DNA from: JAUWQU01 sp964605095
Lineage (GTDB): Bacteria > Planctomycetota > Phycisphaerae > SM23-33
Assembly: GCA_964605095.1 (NCBI GenBank)
Contig: CAZSBS010000045.1
Coordinates: 1 to 23,338, forward strand
Reading direction: 5' to 3'
Length of the DNA: 23,338 nt
The notes beneath the pieces are model-generated. The model did not search any database and was not told the origin of the DNA. It saw only the letters and a program-made list of their open reading frames with translations. This document shows positions 1 to 7,685 of the stretch, in pieces. Position numbers and translations under genes: made by a program. How positions within the stretch are numbered: the first letter of the stretch is position 1; every line of letters begins with the position of its first letter.

Positions 1-2
1 GC

Positions 3-143
3 GTAAAGGTCGTTGAGACGCGCCAGCAGCGGCAGGCGCAGCGGGCGGAGATGGTTGCCGATAGGAATGACCTGGACAGACGGCTGGCGGACTTCGATGC
101 CGAGGAGGTAAAGATTATGGCTGTTGCCAAGGAGAAGTTGTAA
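3..143 (+). CDS. C-terminal end of an unidentified protein, cut by the window edge
   Basis: An open frame enters from the left edge and ends at the TAA at 141-143. The visible 46 residues are strongly charged and rich in Arg, Gln, Asp, Glu and Ala, with no Pro or Gly, as in a long helix or coiled coil. The stop overlaps the next start codon as TAATG, and the AAGGAG at 129-134 inside this frame serves as ribosome binding site for the next gene. It is therefore the upstream member of the same operon. Function cannot be given from this fragment. Confidence 0.6.
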   Translation, partial: VKVVETRQQRQAQRAEMVADRNDLDRRLADFDAEEVKIMAVAKEKL

Positions 144-1012
144 TGGCTAACGAAATCCAAATCCTGCACGACGATGCCGCCGAGACGGTATACGCAATTG
201 TGCGGAACATAGCGGGCCAGTTCTACGCCGGGGCCACGCCCGAGACGTATGACTCGGCCAACTGGGGCGATTACGACATTCCCCTCTCGCAGGTGGATGT
301 GACCAGCCCGCCGACCAGTGGCAACGTGGCAATGCAGGGGACCTTCCCGGCCGTCGCGGCGGGCTTCTACTGGCTCGATGTGTATATCCGGGCGGGGGCG
401 AACCCCGCCCAAACGGACTTGCTGCTGGCGAGCCTACTTGTCTATTGGAACGGCAGCAGCCTGGCCCCCCAGCGCGACTTGCCGCCTGCCCCGGGCAGCG
501 TCGCATCCGGCGTGCATGTCAAGCCGGGCGCCACGGACGTGTCGATCTACTTCTACTTGACCGATGCGGCCACCGGCCTGGCATACACGACCACCGGCGG
601 GGTTACGGCGCTGAAGCTGGCGTACCAGCGGCCGGGCCAGCAGCAGGTGTCCAGCCAAGTCACGGGCGCCCTGGCCGGCGCGGACTCCTCCCACGCCGAC
701 AACCATGTCTTCCACTGCGGCGGCGGCCTCTGGCGGTGCGACTTCCCCGACGCGGCCTTTGCCGCCGGGGCCGACCGCGCCGTGCTGATGGTCACCCACG
801 ACGACGGCGACATACTGCCCGCGGCCGTGGCCATCGAGTTCTGGACGGCAAAGGCCCTTCGCGCGGCCCTGGCGGTTCTGGCCGGGAACATGACCTTCGA
901 CGAGGCCACGGGCCAAACGAGCTTCCTCGACGCCGAGGATGCCGCTGCCGAGCGGGCGTCGTACACTGTCTCGGCGACATCCGTCGGCCGCGGCGACGCG
1001 AGTATCCAATAA
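143..1012 (+). CDS. Beta-rich phage-like structural protein, function unknown
   Basis: This 289-aa protein has no signal peptide or membrane segment and is rich in Gly, Ala, Thr, Tyr and Asp. Residues 1-105 form one apparent module ending in LLVYWNG, and residues about 122-235 a second module with alternating hydrophobic residues typical of beta strands. The ATG at 143 overlaps the preceding stop and has AAGGAG eight bases upstream, which supports this start. Its tight packing with the next genes, its all-beta look and the absence of enzyme motifs fit a virion decoration, tail or fibre protein, but I recognise no named family. The overlapping minus-strand frames are shadows. Confidence 0.75.
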   Translation: MANEIQILHDDAAETVYAIVRNIAGQFYAGATPETYDSANWGDYDIPLSQVDVTSPPTSGNVAMQGTFPAVAAGFYWLDVYIRAGANPAQTDLLLASLLVYWNGSSLAPQRDLPPAPGSVASGVHVKPGATDVSIYFYLTDAATGLAYTTTGGVTALKLAYQRPGQQQVSSQVTGALAGADSSHADNHVFHCGGGLWRCDFPDAAFAAGADRAVLMVTHDDGDILPAAVAIEFWTAKALRAALAVLAGNMTFDEATGQTSFLDAEDAAAERASYTVSATSVGRGDASIQ

Positions 1013-1671
1013 TGGGCGGCTCACCGTTTCCATTCTGCGCCTGGCCGCCGCGAGGCCTGCCGGGCTGCCACTGGCCGGGGCTGTCCCATGGCCATCGCGT
1101 CTACCGCGGAAGCGGCGGGATTTCCGGCGTGGACTTTGCCCGGCCCGTTGGCTATGCCCAGTGCGACGCGACCGTCATCCGACTTGCCGGCCTGGGCCAC
1201 GAGGGGCTGGCTCGCTACACCTACGTAGCACGGCCGGTGGCGGGGGCTGCATGGTTGGAGACGCCCGACCTGTCCAATGCCTGCGAGGTTGAGACCGATG
1301 CCGGCGGCGACTGGCTCGGCAACCGTCCGGGCGGCGTCGAGTGGCTCTGGGCTGAGATCCTTTCCGGCGGGCGAATCACCGTTAGCTGGTCCTACCACAC
1401 GCCGCCTGGCCGGCTGGCCCCGACGGACTTCGGCGTCTACTGCGCTCTCGGCCCGCGAATCACCTCCGGCAACCCGTCGGTCGTGGTGAACTACACTCGC
1501 GACGGGACCATATCGCACACATTCGACCTGGCAGACGGCGTGTCGTACTGGTTTGCCGTAACGGCCAGGTGCGGCGGCGTGGAGTCCCGCGTGCCGGCGC
1601 CCATAGGGCCTTTCGTGGCCGACGCTTCAACCCCGTCGGCGCCGCTGGTCACCGTAAGCCGCACGTTCTGA
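1012..1671 (+). CDS. Beta-sandwich (fibronectin type III-like) structural protein
   Basis: This is a 219-aa protein whose ATG overlaps the stop of the previous gene (TAATG at 1010-1014), so translation is probably coupled; no strong ribosome binding site is seen. The frame is open much further upstream to 445, but that part only shadows the preceding gene. The N-terminus is rich in Pro, Cys and Trp. Residues about 115-200 (VSWSYHTPPG, TISHTFDLADGVSYWFAVTA) have the Trp/Tyr/Leu spacing of a fibronectin type III-like fold: a strand, a loop, then a W/Y-x-F-x-V-T-A strand. Role is inferred: an accessory virion or tail protein. Confidence 0.7.
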   Translation: MGGSPFPFCAWPPRGLPGCHWPGLSHGHRVYRGSGGISGVDFARPVGYAQCDATVIRLAGLGHEGLARYTYVARPVAGAAWLETPDLSNACEVETDAGGDWLGNRPGGVEWLWAEILSGGRITVSWSYHTPPGRLAPTDFGVYCALGPRITSGNPSVVVNYTRDGTISHTFDLADGVSYWFAVTARCGGVESRVPAPIGPFVADASTPSAPLVTVSRTF

Positions 1672-1723
1672 TCCGTTACGATCCACCATCCGGCCGCCTC
1701 GCGCAGCCAGGAAGGTTTCCCAC

Positions 1724-3925
1724 ATGACCGCAATAGCTTGGGCGCCCGAGGCACGCGGGTGTCGGTACCCCGCCCCCACCTTCCGCGTGTATGCCGCGCC
1801 CGCCGTGGCCGCGCCGCAATCGGACAGCCCTGGCAACGCCGATTGGCTTGCCGAGACATTCGTCGAGCATTGGGTTCCCGTGCGGCTGATGTGGGGCATC
1901 AACGGCCGGCCCAGTATGCTCACACTTCGCCGCGTGCTGGGCAGCGGCCCCGGCAAGACCCTGCGCGACCGAGCCGACGAAAGCCTGTTGACCGGCGGCG
2001 TCCGCGTCCGGCTGGTCGAGGTCCAGGACGCCGGCCCTTCCGGCATCGCCCTGCGCGAGTGGTTCCGCGGATACGTGGGCCGGGGCCGGTTGCTCGTGGA
2101 CGCCGGCGACGACGGCGAGAGCTGCGAGGTGGTCGCGCAGGGGCCCGAGGCGATGCTGCGAGGCAAGGTGGTGTCGGGCCAGTGGCACGCCGCCGAGTCC
2201 GTGGCCGACGCCCTTGTTACCGGCTCGTTCGACCCGGCCGAACTGCGGCGGGAAAGCACGTTCCGCAGCCACATCCCGGCCGTGTTCAACGCGGGCGGCT
2301 TGCCCAACTCCGCACCCGTCGCATCCGGCGCCGCGGCCTGGAGGCTCGACACGCACGCACTGGGCGCGGCCCCCAAATCAAGAGTCTTCGACGCACCAGG
2401 CCGGTGCGTCCGCGCTGCCGGCCGAACGTACCGGGCAGAGCCTTGGGACCCCGCTTCGGCCATCCGTTCGCTGGTCGAGATGGTCGACGACTACGCCGTC
2501 CTGTCGCCGGCCTCGCTGGGCATGTTGCCGTCGGAATTGGCCGGCTGTGTGATGGGCGAGGTCGCCGTCGAGGCCCTGAGCATCCTTGAGGCCATCGCCG
2601 CCGTGCTCGAGCCCATCGGCTACGAATATTGCATCGAGCCGTGGGCTGACTCCCGCGGTCGGCACGCTCTGCGGGTCTTCGCTCTGCGCGGCAGCGTGAG
2701 CGGCGCTCGCGTCCGCCGCCCGTTCATGGCGCCCATCGACGGTGCGGCTGTGCGAGCCGCCGACTCCGACGGCCAGGCGGCCGAGGTCCAGCGGATCGAA
2801 TTCATCCGCGACAATCACGATGTCTTCAACGACGTGACCGTCCTCGGCTCGCCGGTTCGCAGGCAGGTGTCGCTGGCCTTCAGCGGCGTCGCCGGCGACC
2901 TCTGCCCCGCATGGGATACCGACGAGCACGACTTGTCCAACTGGGCCACCGACGGCGTCGTCGACCCGCTCCAGTGGACCGCATCGGGCAGTTTCACCGT
3001 TGCGGTCTTTGACGAGCGCTACACCTACGGCGCCGCCAGCGCCGTCCACAGCCGCCACGCGCTGCGCAGCTTCGCCTGGAACGAGGATGGCTCGCTGCTT
3101 GGCGTCATGGGACGCATGGGCGACCTGTCGGGCCTGGCTCTGACCCCCGCCGGCCGATACGTCCGCCGTCCCAGGCCGGTCGGGCCGACGCTTCTTCGCG
3201 ACGATCCGGCCGCGAAGGTTCGCAACTTTCCGCCGCAGGTCTTGCTTGGCGTCGCCGGCGACGATAACTCGTGGATCCAGGTGCCGGCGGTGATCTGGAC
3301 GGACCGCGCGGGCTTCACCCTGCCGGTCAACCCGCTGTGGCGGTGGTACCCTTACGCCTGCGAGCAGGCACGCAACGTTGCCAGCGGCGACCAGACGCTC
3401 TTCGAAAAGTACGGCAAGTATGGTTACCTCACGCTTCTGAACAACGCCCTGACCGGCGAGGGCCCGGCCCTGGCGATGAAGCTCGTCGGCTCGATCGAGT
3501 GCGACCAGGCCGTCCTCGGGCGCGCCGCACGGCAGGCGGGCAGCTCCTGGCCGATTGTTGTGCAGAAGGTCATCCGTGTCGGCGAGCGGTTCCGCCGGCT
3601 CGTAGTGTCGGCCGACGGCGACCCGTACGGTCTGGATGCCGACCGCCACGAAACCCGCGACGATACTGCCGACGCAGCCGCCTACGCACGCGAGATACGC
3701 GCCGCCTTGCAGGACGAAACCGGCCACGGCTCGATCTTGCTGAGGCAGGTCACCAGGAGCTACGTGCCCGGTGACGTAATCCCAGGCACCCGTGGCCGGC
3801 GGATCGACCTTACCGTCTCCGGAAGCAACGGCGCCCGCGCGCCAGTCGTGGTGGGCGTGAACTGGGATCTCCGGCCGGGAGTAGGCAAGACCGAATTACT
3901 GCTGGACACGCCGCAACGGCGGTAG
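1724..3925 (+). CDS. Large phage-like protein, possible tail hub/baseplate component
   Basis: At 733 aa this is the largest protein of the cassette. The start is ATG at 1724 with AGGAAGG at 1709-1715. It has no signal peptide or membrane helix. The N-terminal 150 residues contain a segment about displaced geometry and charge (EWFRGYVGRGRLLVDAGDD) resembling the first beta domain of phage tail hub proteins. The centre is mixed alpha/beta. The last 45 residues (IPGTRGRRIDL, then VVVGVNWDLRPGVGKTELLL) resemble the end of baseplate hub proteins, where a basis-change step is followed by a strand ending in a T/S-x-L-x-L pattern. No catalytic motif was seen. A tail-hub role is inference from size, position and these patterns; it could be another virion protein. 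Confidence 0.65.
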   Translation: MTAIAWAPEARGCRYPAPTFRVYAAPAVAAPQSDSPGNADWLAETFVEHWVPVRLMWGINGRPSMLTLRRVLGSGPGKTLRDRADESLLTGGVRVRLVEVQDAGPSGIALREWFRGYVGRGRLLVDAGDDGESCEVVAQGPEAMLRGKVVSGQWHAAESVADALVTGSFDPAELRRESTFRSHIPAVFNAGGLPNSAPVASGAAAWRLDTHALGAAPKSRVFDAPGRCVRAAGRTYRAEPWDPASAIRSLVEMVDDYAVLSPASLGMLPSELAGCVMGEVAVEALSILEAIAAVLEPIGYEYCIEPWADSRGRHALRVFALRGSVSGARVRRPFMAPIDGAAVRAADSDGQAAEVQRIEFIRDNHDVFNDVTVLGSPVRRQVSLAFSGVAGDLCPAWDTDEHDLSNWATDGVVDPLQWTASGSFTVAVFDERYTYGAASAVHSRHALRSFAWNEDGSLLGVMGRMGDLSGLALTPAGRYVRRPRPVGPTLLRDDPAAKVRNFPPQVLLGVAGDDNSWIQVPAVIWTDRAGFTLPVNPLWRWYPYACEQARNVASGDQTLFEKYGKYGYLTLLNNALTGEGPALAMKLVGSIECDQAVLGRAARQAGSSWPIVVQKVIRVGERFRRLVVSADGDPYGLDADRHETRDDTADAAAYAREIRAALQDETGHGSILLRQVTRSYVPGDVIPGTRGRRIDLTVSGSNGARAPVVVGVNWDLRPGVGKTELLLDTPQRR

Positions 3926-4014
3926 CCAGTAGCCGGTAGCCGGGAGAAGCTGACCTGCGGAACCCCCGTTAAGCGAAGGTTGTAGGTAGTCGGGGCACGA
4001 TCCCGGCGACAGCC

Positions 4015-4050
4015 ATCGTCCTCGTCCTCGTTCTCGTCCTCGTCCTCGGC
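4015..4050. repeat. Degenerate CTCGTC hexamer tract between two phage-like genes
   Basis: The 159-base gap 3926-4084 carries about six tandem copies of CTCGTC-type hexamers with single-base variants (CTCGTT, CTCGGC). It is preceded at 3926-3945 by short GTAGCC-type words (gccagtagccggtagccggg). Read on the minus strand the hexamers would encode an Asp/Glu run, but no convincing gene is there. The tract may be a slippage-prone microsatellite or part of the leader of the next gene. Confidence 0.6.
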
Positions 4051-4084
4051 TTCTTCCCTCGTCGGGTAGGCCGAAGGCTCGTGA

Positions 4085-4969
4085 GTGACTGCCATGAGAT
4101 ACATAGAGTCTTCTTCGCCGATTCCGCAGCCGACGGGATTGCGTGACGAGCCGATCGCCCATGCGGACGTGCTGCGGCAGGGCATGGCGCGGATTGACGC
4201 CAACGACGGCGGTGGCGCCTACACTATCACCGAGTTGTGGTGGGATCCGCAGGAAAGGCAGTGGATGGCCGCCGAGGGTCCGCCAGGCCTCGTCGAGGCC
4301 GAGGCGACCGATTACGCCCTGAACCCCGTTGGCCAGGCCGAACAAAAGGTGCGATTCTGGGAAGTCCGCGCACTTGGCGGCGAGGTCTGCCGATTCATCG
4401 ACGTAAGCGGCACCCAAGGCCGGCAGAAAGTCGCCGCCTTCTGCGCCCACTACGCGGGCTACAACGAGACGACCGACGCGTTCTACAGCGTTGCCGGCTG
4501 CCTGAACTCGCTGGTCCAGATCGGCCTGGACCTGCGGCTATGCTCCGACAACGGCCTGGCCGGCGATCACCCCGGCAACGCGCAAACACGCCTCAGCGGC
4601 GGCCTGGCCGGCATGGCCTTCGGCAACACTATCGCGACGTGGTCGGGTGACGATACACAATGGATCGACCTGGCCTACAGGGCCATTGCCGCCGACGGCT
4701 CGGCAATTGGCTCCGGCGTCTCGGCCATCGTGTGCTTCAACATTCAATGTCGCGTCACGGCTGCCGGCGATCTGGAGCTGCGCGTCGTCAACGGCTTGCC
4801 GGCTGGGTTCTACTTCAACGCCTGCGTGATCGCCGGCGCGGTGTGGGTCACGCCGTTTGGCTCACCGCCCGGCACTATCGAGTTCGGCAACGGTGAAGAC
4901 CACGAGAAGGTCGACGTTCAAGAGGGCGACAGCGTCTGGGGCGACGGCGTCTGGGAGCCGCGAGGATAA
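4085..4969 (+). CDS. Phage-like structural protein, function unknown
   Basis: This 294-aa soluble protein starts at GTG 4085, with GAAGG seven bases upstream; ATG 4094 three codons in is the alternative. The first 60 residues (MRYIESSSPIPQP, then ELWWDPQERQW) look like a short attachment segment. Residues about 110-290 form a Gly/Asp/Tyr-rich beta domain ending in repeated turns (GEDHEKVDVQEGDSVWGDGV). There is no enzyme signature. It follows the large hub-like protein and precedes a coiled-coil membrane protein by three bases, consistent with a tail-associated or particle-surface protein. The family is not recognised. Confidence 0.7.
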   Translation: MTAMRYIESSSPIPQPTGLRDEPIAHADVLRQGMARIDANDGGGAYTITELWWDPQERQWMAAEGPPGLVEAEATDYALNPVGQAEQKVRFWEVRALGGEVCRFIDVSGTQGRQKVAAFCAHYAGYNETTDAFYSVAGCLNSLVQIGLDLRLCSDNGLAGDHPGNAQTRLSGGLAGMAFGNTIATWSGDDTQWIDLAYRAIAADGSAIGSGVSAIVCFNIQCRVTAAGDLELRVVNGLPAGFYFNACVIAGAVWVTPFGSPPGTIEFGNGEDHEKVDVQEGDSVWGDGVWEPRG

Positions 4970-4972
4970 CGC

Positions 4973-5275
4973 ATGACTGACTGTCACGAAGAAACCGGTG
5001 CTGCTCCCGTCCGCTGCCTGGAGGCGTTCAACGGGATCACCGAGAAGCTCGGCGGCATGTCCGCCAAGCTCGACGCGATTCACCAGCAGGCACTGCGGAC
5101 AAACGGCCACATCGAGCAGCTCTTCCAGCGCACAGGCCGTCACGAGACACAGATACAACTCCTTCGCGCCAACATACGCGGCGGTCAGGAGGGACTGGCC
5201 CAATGGGGCAGACGCATCTGGCAACTGTTCATCGGCCTGGCGCTGCTGCTGGCCGGCTACCTGATCAAACAATAG
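4973..5275 (+). CDS. Small coiled-coil protein with C-terminal membrane anchor
   Basis: A 100-aa protein starting at ATG 4973, three bases after the previous stop, with GAGG just upstream. Residues 15-75 are helical with heptad-like hydrophobic spacing and many Gln, Glu and Arg residues. Residues about 80-97 (RRIWQLFIGLALLLAGYL) form one transmembrane helix followed by IKQ. This topology, a cytoplasmic coiled coil plus a C-terminal anchor, is common among small phage genes next to holins (compare phage hemolysin XhlA-type proteins). That assignment is only by layout. Confidence 0.65.
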   Translation: MTDCHEETGAAPVRCLEAFNGITEKLGGMSAKLDAIHQQALRTNGHIEQLFQRTGRHETQIQLLRANIRGGQEGLAQWGRRIWQLFIGLALLLAGYLIKQ

Positions 5276-5366
5276 TCCCCCGCGCGCATCAAAGAGAACC
5301 AGAAGACGCGGGTGTTGGAGAATCGACGGAAACAAGCCCATTCGGGCACATCAAGGAGAATCCACC

Positions 5367-5603
5367 ATGAAGCAAAAGATCGTACTGGTCCTGCTGTGCG
5401 CGGTCTGTCTGACCGGCTGCGGCGGGGTGTGGATGAACGCGGACTACAGCCGACTGCTCGATCAGACGGCCGAACTGAGCGTCGAGACCGCCCGGCGAGC
5501 CAACACCGGGCAGCTCGATGCCAACGAGATGGCCGCCGCACTGGCTGCCCAGTCCGACGTGTGGAACAAGTTCGTCGCCGCGAGGGAGGGCAAGGCAAGA
5601 TGA
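5367..5603 (+). CDS. Small lipoprotein of the phage-like cassette
   Basis: A 78-aa protein with AAGGAGA at 5353-5359 before ATG 5367. It has a Lys-containing n-region, a hydrophobic core (IVLVLLCAVC) and the lipobox LTGC with the lipidated Cys at 18. The mature part (about 60 aa) is polar and helical. The stop overlaps the next start as ATGA at 5600-5603. Small lipoproteins next to membrane proteins in phage lysis modules can be outer-membrane spanins, but no endolysin is seen here and spanin identity is speculative. It could equally be a host-derived lipoprotein. Confidence 0.7.
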   Translation: MKQKIVLVLLCAVCLTGCGGVWMNADYSRLLDQTAELSVETARRANTGQLDANEMAAALAAQSDVWNKFVAAREGKAR

Positions 5604-5923
5604 AGCTCGATGAACTTATCGCCAAGACCCCCGAGCAGCTCCGTCCCATTGTCCAGCGCTACGGACCGGCCCTGGCAGCAATGACGGCCGAGGAATTCTG
5701 CGACTGGCTGGAGCTTCTCATTCTCGGCCGCGACGACGAGGCTTGGCGGCAACTGCTGGAAAAGGCCGACAACCCCGGCCTGCTGGAGGCATGGAAGACC
5801 GCCGCCGCCGGTTGGGACGAGGCCAACGCCAATAACGCCCAGCGACTGGCCCTCCAGAAGGAGGCGACGCTGGCGGTGCTTAAGGTCCTCCTGGCCGGCT
5901 CGCTGGCATGGGTGGGCCTTTAG
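5600..5923 (+). CDS. Small helical protein with C-terminal hydrophobic segment
   Basis: A 107-aa protein starting at ATG 5600, which overlaps the lipoprotein stop by four bases (ATGA). The frame is open further upstream to 5312, but that part shadows the lipoprotein gene. The sequence is mainly helical and acidic (residues 1-90, with Trp-rich patches CDWLELL and AWRQLLEKAD). It ends in a hydrophobic stretch (VLKVLLAGSLAWVGL) that could insert into a membrane. No family is recognised. Four-base overlap and position place it in the cassette's cluster of small membrane-associated genes. Confidence 0.6.
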   Translation: MKLDELIAKTPEQLRPIVQRYGPALAAMTAEEFCDWLELLILGRDDEAWRQLLEKADNPGLLEAWKTAAAGWDEANANNAQRLALQKEATLAVLKVLLAGSLAWVGL

Positions 5924-5963
5924 CTCCCTGACAACCTGGAAACTCATAGGAAAGGCATGGATC

Positions 5964-6191
5964 GTGGACAACACAAAAGTCATCCAATGGATCGCGGCCG
6001 CCGCGGCTCGCGGTATCGCGTGGTTCCTGGCCGGCAAACTCGGGCTCGAGGCCGCCCAGTCAAATGAACTTGGCATGGCCCTGGCCGAGGCCCTGGCGGC
6101 CCTGGTTGTATCGGGCATCGCCATATACACATCCGTAAAGGGCCGCGGCAAACTGCTTGCGACCCAACCACCAACCGGAGAGACACGATGA
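5964..6191 (+). CDS. Small holin-like membrane protein
   Basis: A 75-aa protein starting at GTG 5964 with AGGAAAGG at 5948-5955. Residues about 8-25 (QWIAAAAARGIAWFLAGK) and 40-57 (MALAEALAALVVSGIAIY) form two hydrophobic helices, followed by a basic, polar tail. Two short helices and a charged C-terminus match the general holin layout, but the same holds for many small membrane proteins. The stop overlaps the next start (ATGA at 6188-6191). An ATG at 5957 is in another frame. Confidence 0.6.
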   Translation: MDNTKVIQWIAAAAARGIAWFLAGKLGLEAAQSNELGMALAEALAALVVSGIAIYTSVKGRGKLLATQPPTGETR

Positions 6192-6580
6192 CCGATGAAC
6201 TGGCCGACCTGTTGGCCCGCGCCCGGCAGCTCGAGCGGGAAAACGCCTCGCTGCGTTCGATGCAGAGCCCAGGCGGCGACGACGTCGACCTGCGGGGCGA
6301 AAACGCCATGCTCCGCCAGGAGCTGGAACTTCTGCGGCCGGCGCCCGCGGCCGGCGGCGCTTCGCCCGATACGCCCGTGGCAGGTGGTGCATCCCGGGCC
6401 GCCGCCGCGACCGCCTCGACGGGCTCGGACCAAGCCGGCGACGAAATGCCGCGAACGCTCGCGGACTTCAATGCCCTGCCTGCCGCCCGCCGCGAGCACG
6501 TCGCGCGAAGCATGACCCGCCGACAGCGGGATGAACTGTTGGGACGAAGCTGCCGCGGCGACGAGCGGAACTACCTCTGA
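6188..6580 (+). CDS. Coiled-coil protein, paralogue of the next gene
   Basis: A 130-aa protein beginning in an ATGA overlap with the holin-like gene. Residues 5-50 form a leucine-zipper-like coiled coil with two ENA-x-LR units (LERENASLR at 15-23, GENAMLRQEL at 37-46). A disordered Ala/Gly/Pro/Ser linker follows, and then a short helical domain (LADFNALPAARREHVARSMT, then RRQRDELLG) of the kind often found at the end of small phage head or scaffold-like proteins. The next gene has the same N-terminal pattern with a different C-terminus. Function unknown; an assembly or adaptor role is inferred. Confidence 0.65.
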   Translation: MTDELADLLARARQLERENASLRSMQSPGGDDVDLRGENAMLRQELELLRPAPAAGGASPDTPVAGGASRAAAATASTGSDQAGDEMPRTLADFNALPAARREHVARSMTRRQRDELLGRSCRGDERNYL

Positions 6581-6601
6581 CCCTCAAAGCGAGGCCGACA
6601 C

Positions 6602-6979
6602 ATGACCGAGAACGACCAGACTGAAAACATCCAGCGCCTCCGCCGATACGTGGCTGACCTCGAGGCCGAGAACGCCGTGCTTTGCGGCGGCCAGGTGCCG
6701 TCGGCGTCGGCGGTGGCGATCAAGGCCGAGAACGCCGAGCTTCGCCGCCAACTCGCCGCCGCCGCGCCCACCGCCTCCGGCGGCAGCCCCGGCGAGCATC
6801 TCACCGTCCCACAGGTAGCCCAGGCGCTGAACCTTTCCACCTGGCAGGTCCTACGCGAGCTTCGCGAGAGCCTGCCGCTGTCCATGGACGCCGAGGGCCA
6901 GACCGTCATCTCCCGCAAAGACCTCGACACCTACCTCCTGGCCAAGGCCCAGGGCCGGCCGACAAGACGGTTCCTGTAG
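6602..6979 (+). CDS. Coiled-coil protein with excisionase/MerR-type helix-turn-helix
   Basis: A 125-aa protein at ATG 6602 with GAGG upstream, 21 bases after the previous gene. Residues 10-55 form a leucine-zipper-like segment (LEAENAVL, KAENAELRRQL) that parallels the preceding gene. Residues 66-118 form a helix-turn-helix: LTVPQVAQALNLSTWQVLRE, then VISRKDLDTYLLAKAQ. That is the excisionase-type (HTH_17, MerR-like) layout of recognition helix, wing and the ISRKDLDxYL end. It probably binds DNA as a dimer through the coiled coil. As the last intact gene of the cassette it may be a regulator or a terminase-like DNA-targeting subunit; which one is not decidable here. Confidence 0.7.
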   Translation: MTENDQTENIQRLRRYVADLEAENAVLCGGQVPSASAVAIKAENAELRRQLAAAAPTASGGSPGEHLTVPQVAQALNLSTWQVLRELRESLPLSMDAEGQTVISRKDLDTYLLAKAQGRPTRRFL

Positions 6980-7018
6980 GAAGACTGGGTAATGGGCCAG
7001 TTTGAAAAAGATGCTTGA

Positions 7019-7519
7019 CCGCTGTCCGACCAAGGAGTTGTACTCGATGCCGGGGCGATCTTCCTGAAGGAGTTCTTCAACCTCACCATCGAAGAGACGG
7101 TTTGGCGGTATCTGACCGACGGCGCCTAGCACTACGCCCTGAATGTCGTTCCCTACCAGGCCAGTCTGTCCCATGCGTCCATCGAGCGGCATATGAAGCT
7201 GTTCGCCGACTTCAAGGGATCGAGAGGTCAACTGCGCCAGACCGTGGCGGAGGACCTGCTGTTCCTGGTGAACCGGCCCCGCGTGAAGATGGCGGTGATG
7301 CTTCGCTTCGCGGGGTGGAACGTGTTCCGCGCGCTGGCGGCGTTCAAGAAACGCGGAATCCGGGACTTCGCGGCCCTCGCCGCCGCATTTTGCCACGTTT
7401 TCGGCGATCTGGGCCGTCGGCAGACTTCCGCCAAGCTTCCCCACAGCCCCCTGCGGCCATTTCCCCGCCAACTCTCCCCCCCCCCCAGTCCGCGCCGCCG
7501 CATAAACCCGGTGTTGTGA
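7019..7519 (+). pseudogene. Transposase-like remnant, broken by an in-frame stop
   Basis: One frame (7019-7519) reads through a recognisable segment: AGAIFLKEFFNLTIEETVWR, then YLTDGA-stop-HYALNV, then ASLSHASIERHMKLFAD. The pattern NLTxEExVxRYLTDxxWHYALxV is characteristic of the N-terminal region of IS1182/IS5-like transposases, where the residue at the TAG (7127-7129) is normally Trp; a single G-to-A change from TGG explains it. After residue 60 the frame no longer shows DDE motifs, so most of the catalytic part is missing. The remnant sits at the end of the phage-like cassette. A C11 run at 7476-7486 lies in the tail, where the frame carries no further recognisable sequence. Confidence 0.5.
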
Positions 7520-7685
7520 GGGTGGCGTCTATTTTGCCAAAACAAGACCGGCCGGAACAAGGCGAACGTGTGCTGTGTTTAGTATTTAGTATCTGGAGCG
7601 AAGCCACCAAGCTTCCGGTTCGCGGTGCCGATACGCGATAGAGTCCCGGATTGGGATCTTAAACAAGGAAGGAAAGGCAAGGAAG

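Noticed and set aside
445..1011. Extension of the fibronectin-like gene upstream to 445
   Set aside because: This stretch is the +1 shadow of the 289-aa gene; the TAATG overlap at 1010-1014 marks the natural start.
2378..3727. A 449-codon open frame on the minus strand opposite the 733-aa phage-like gene
   Set aside because: It is the antisense shadow of a GC-rich gene: no ribosome binding site, low-complexity Val/Ala/Gly/Arg composition and no family pattern.
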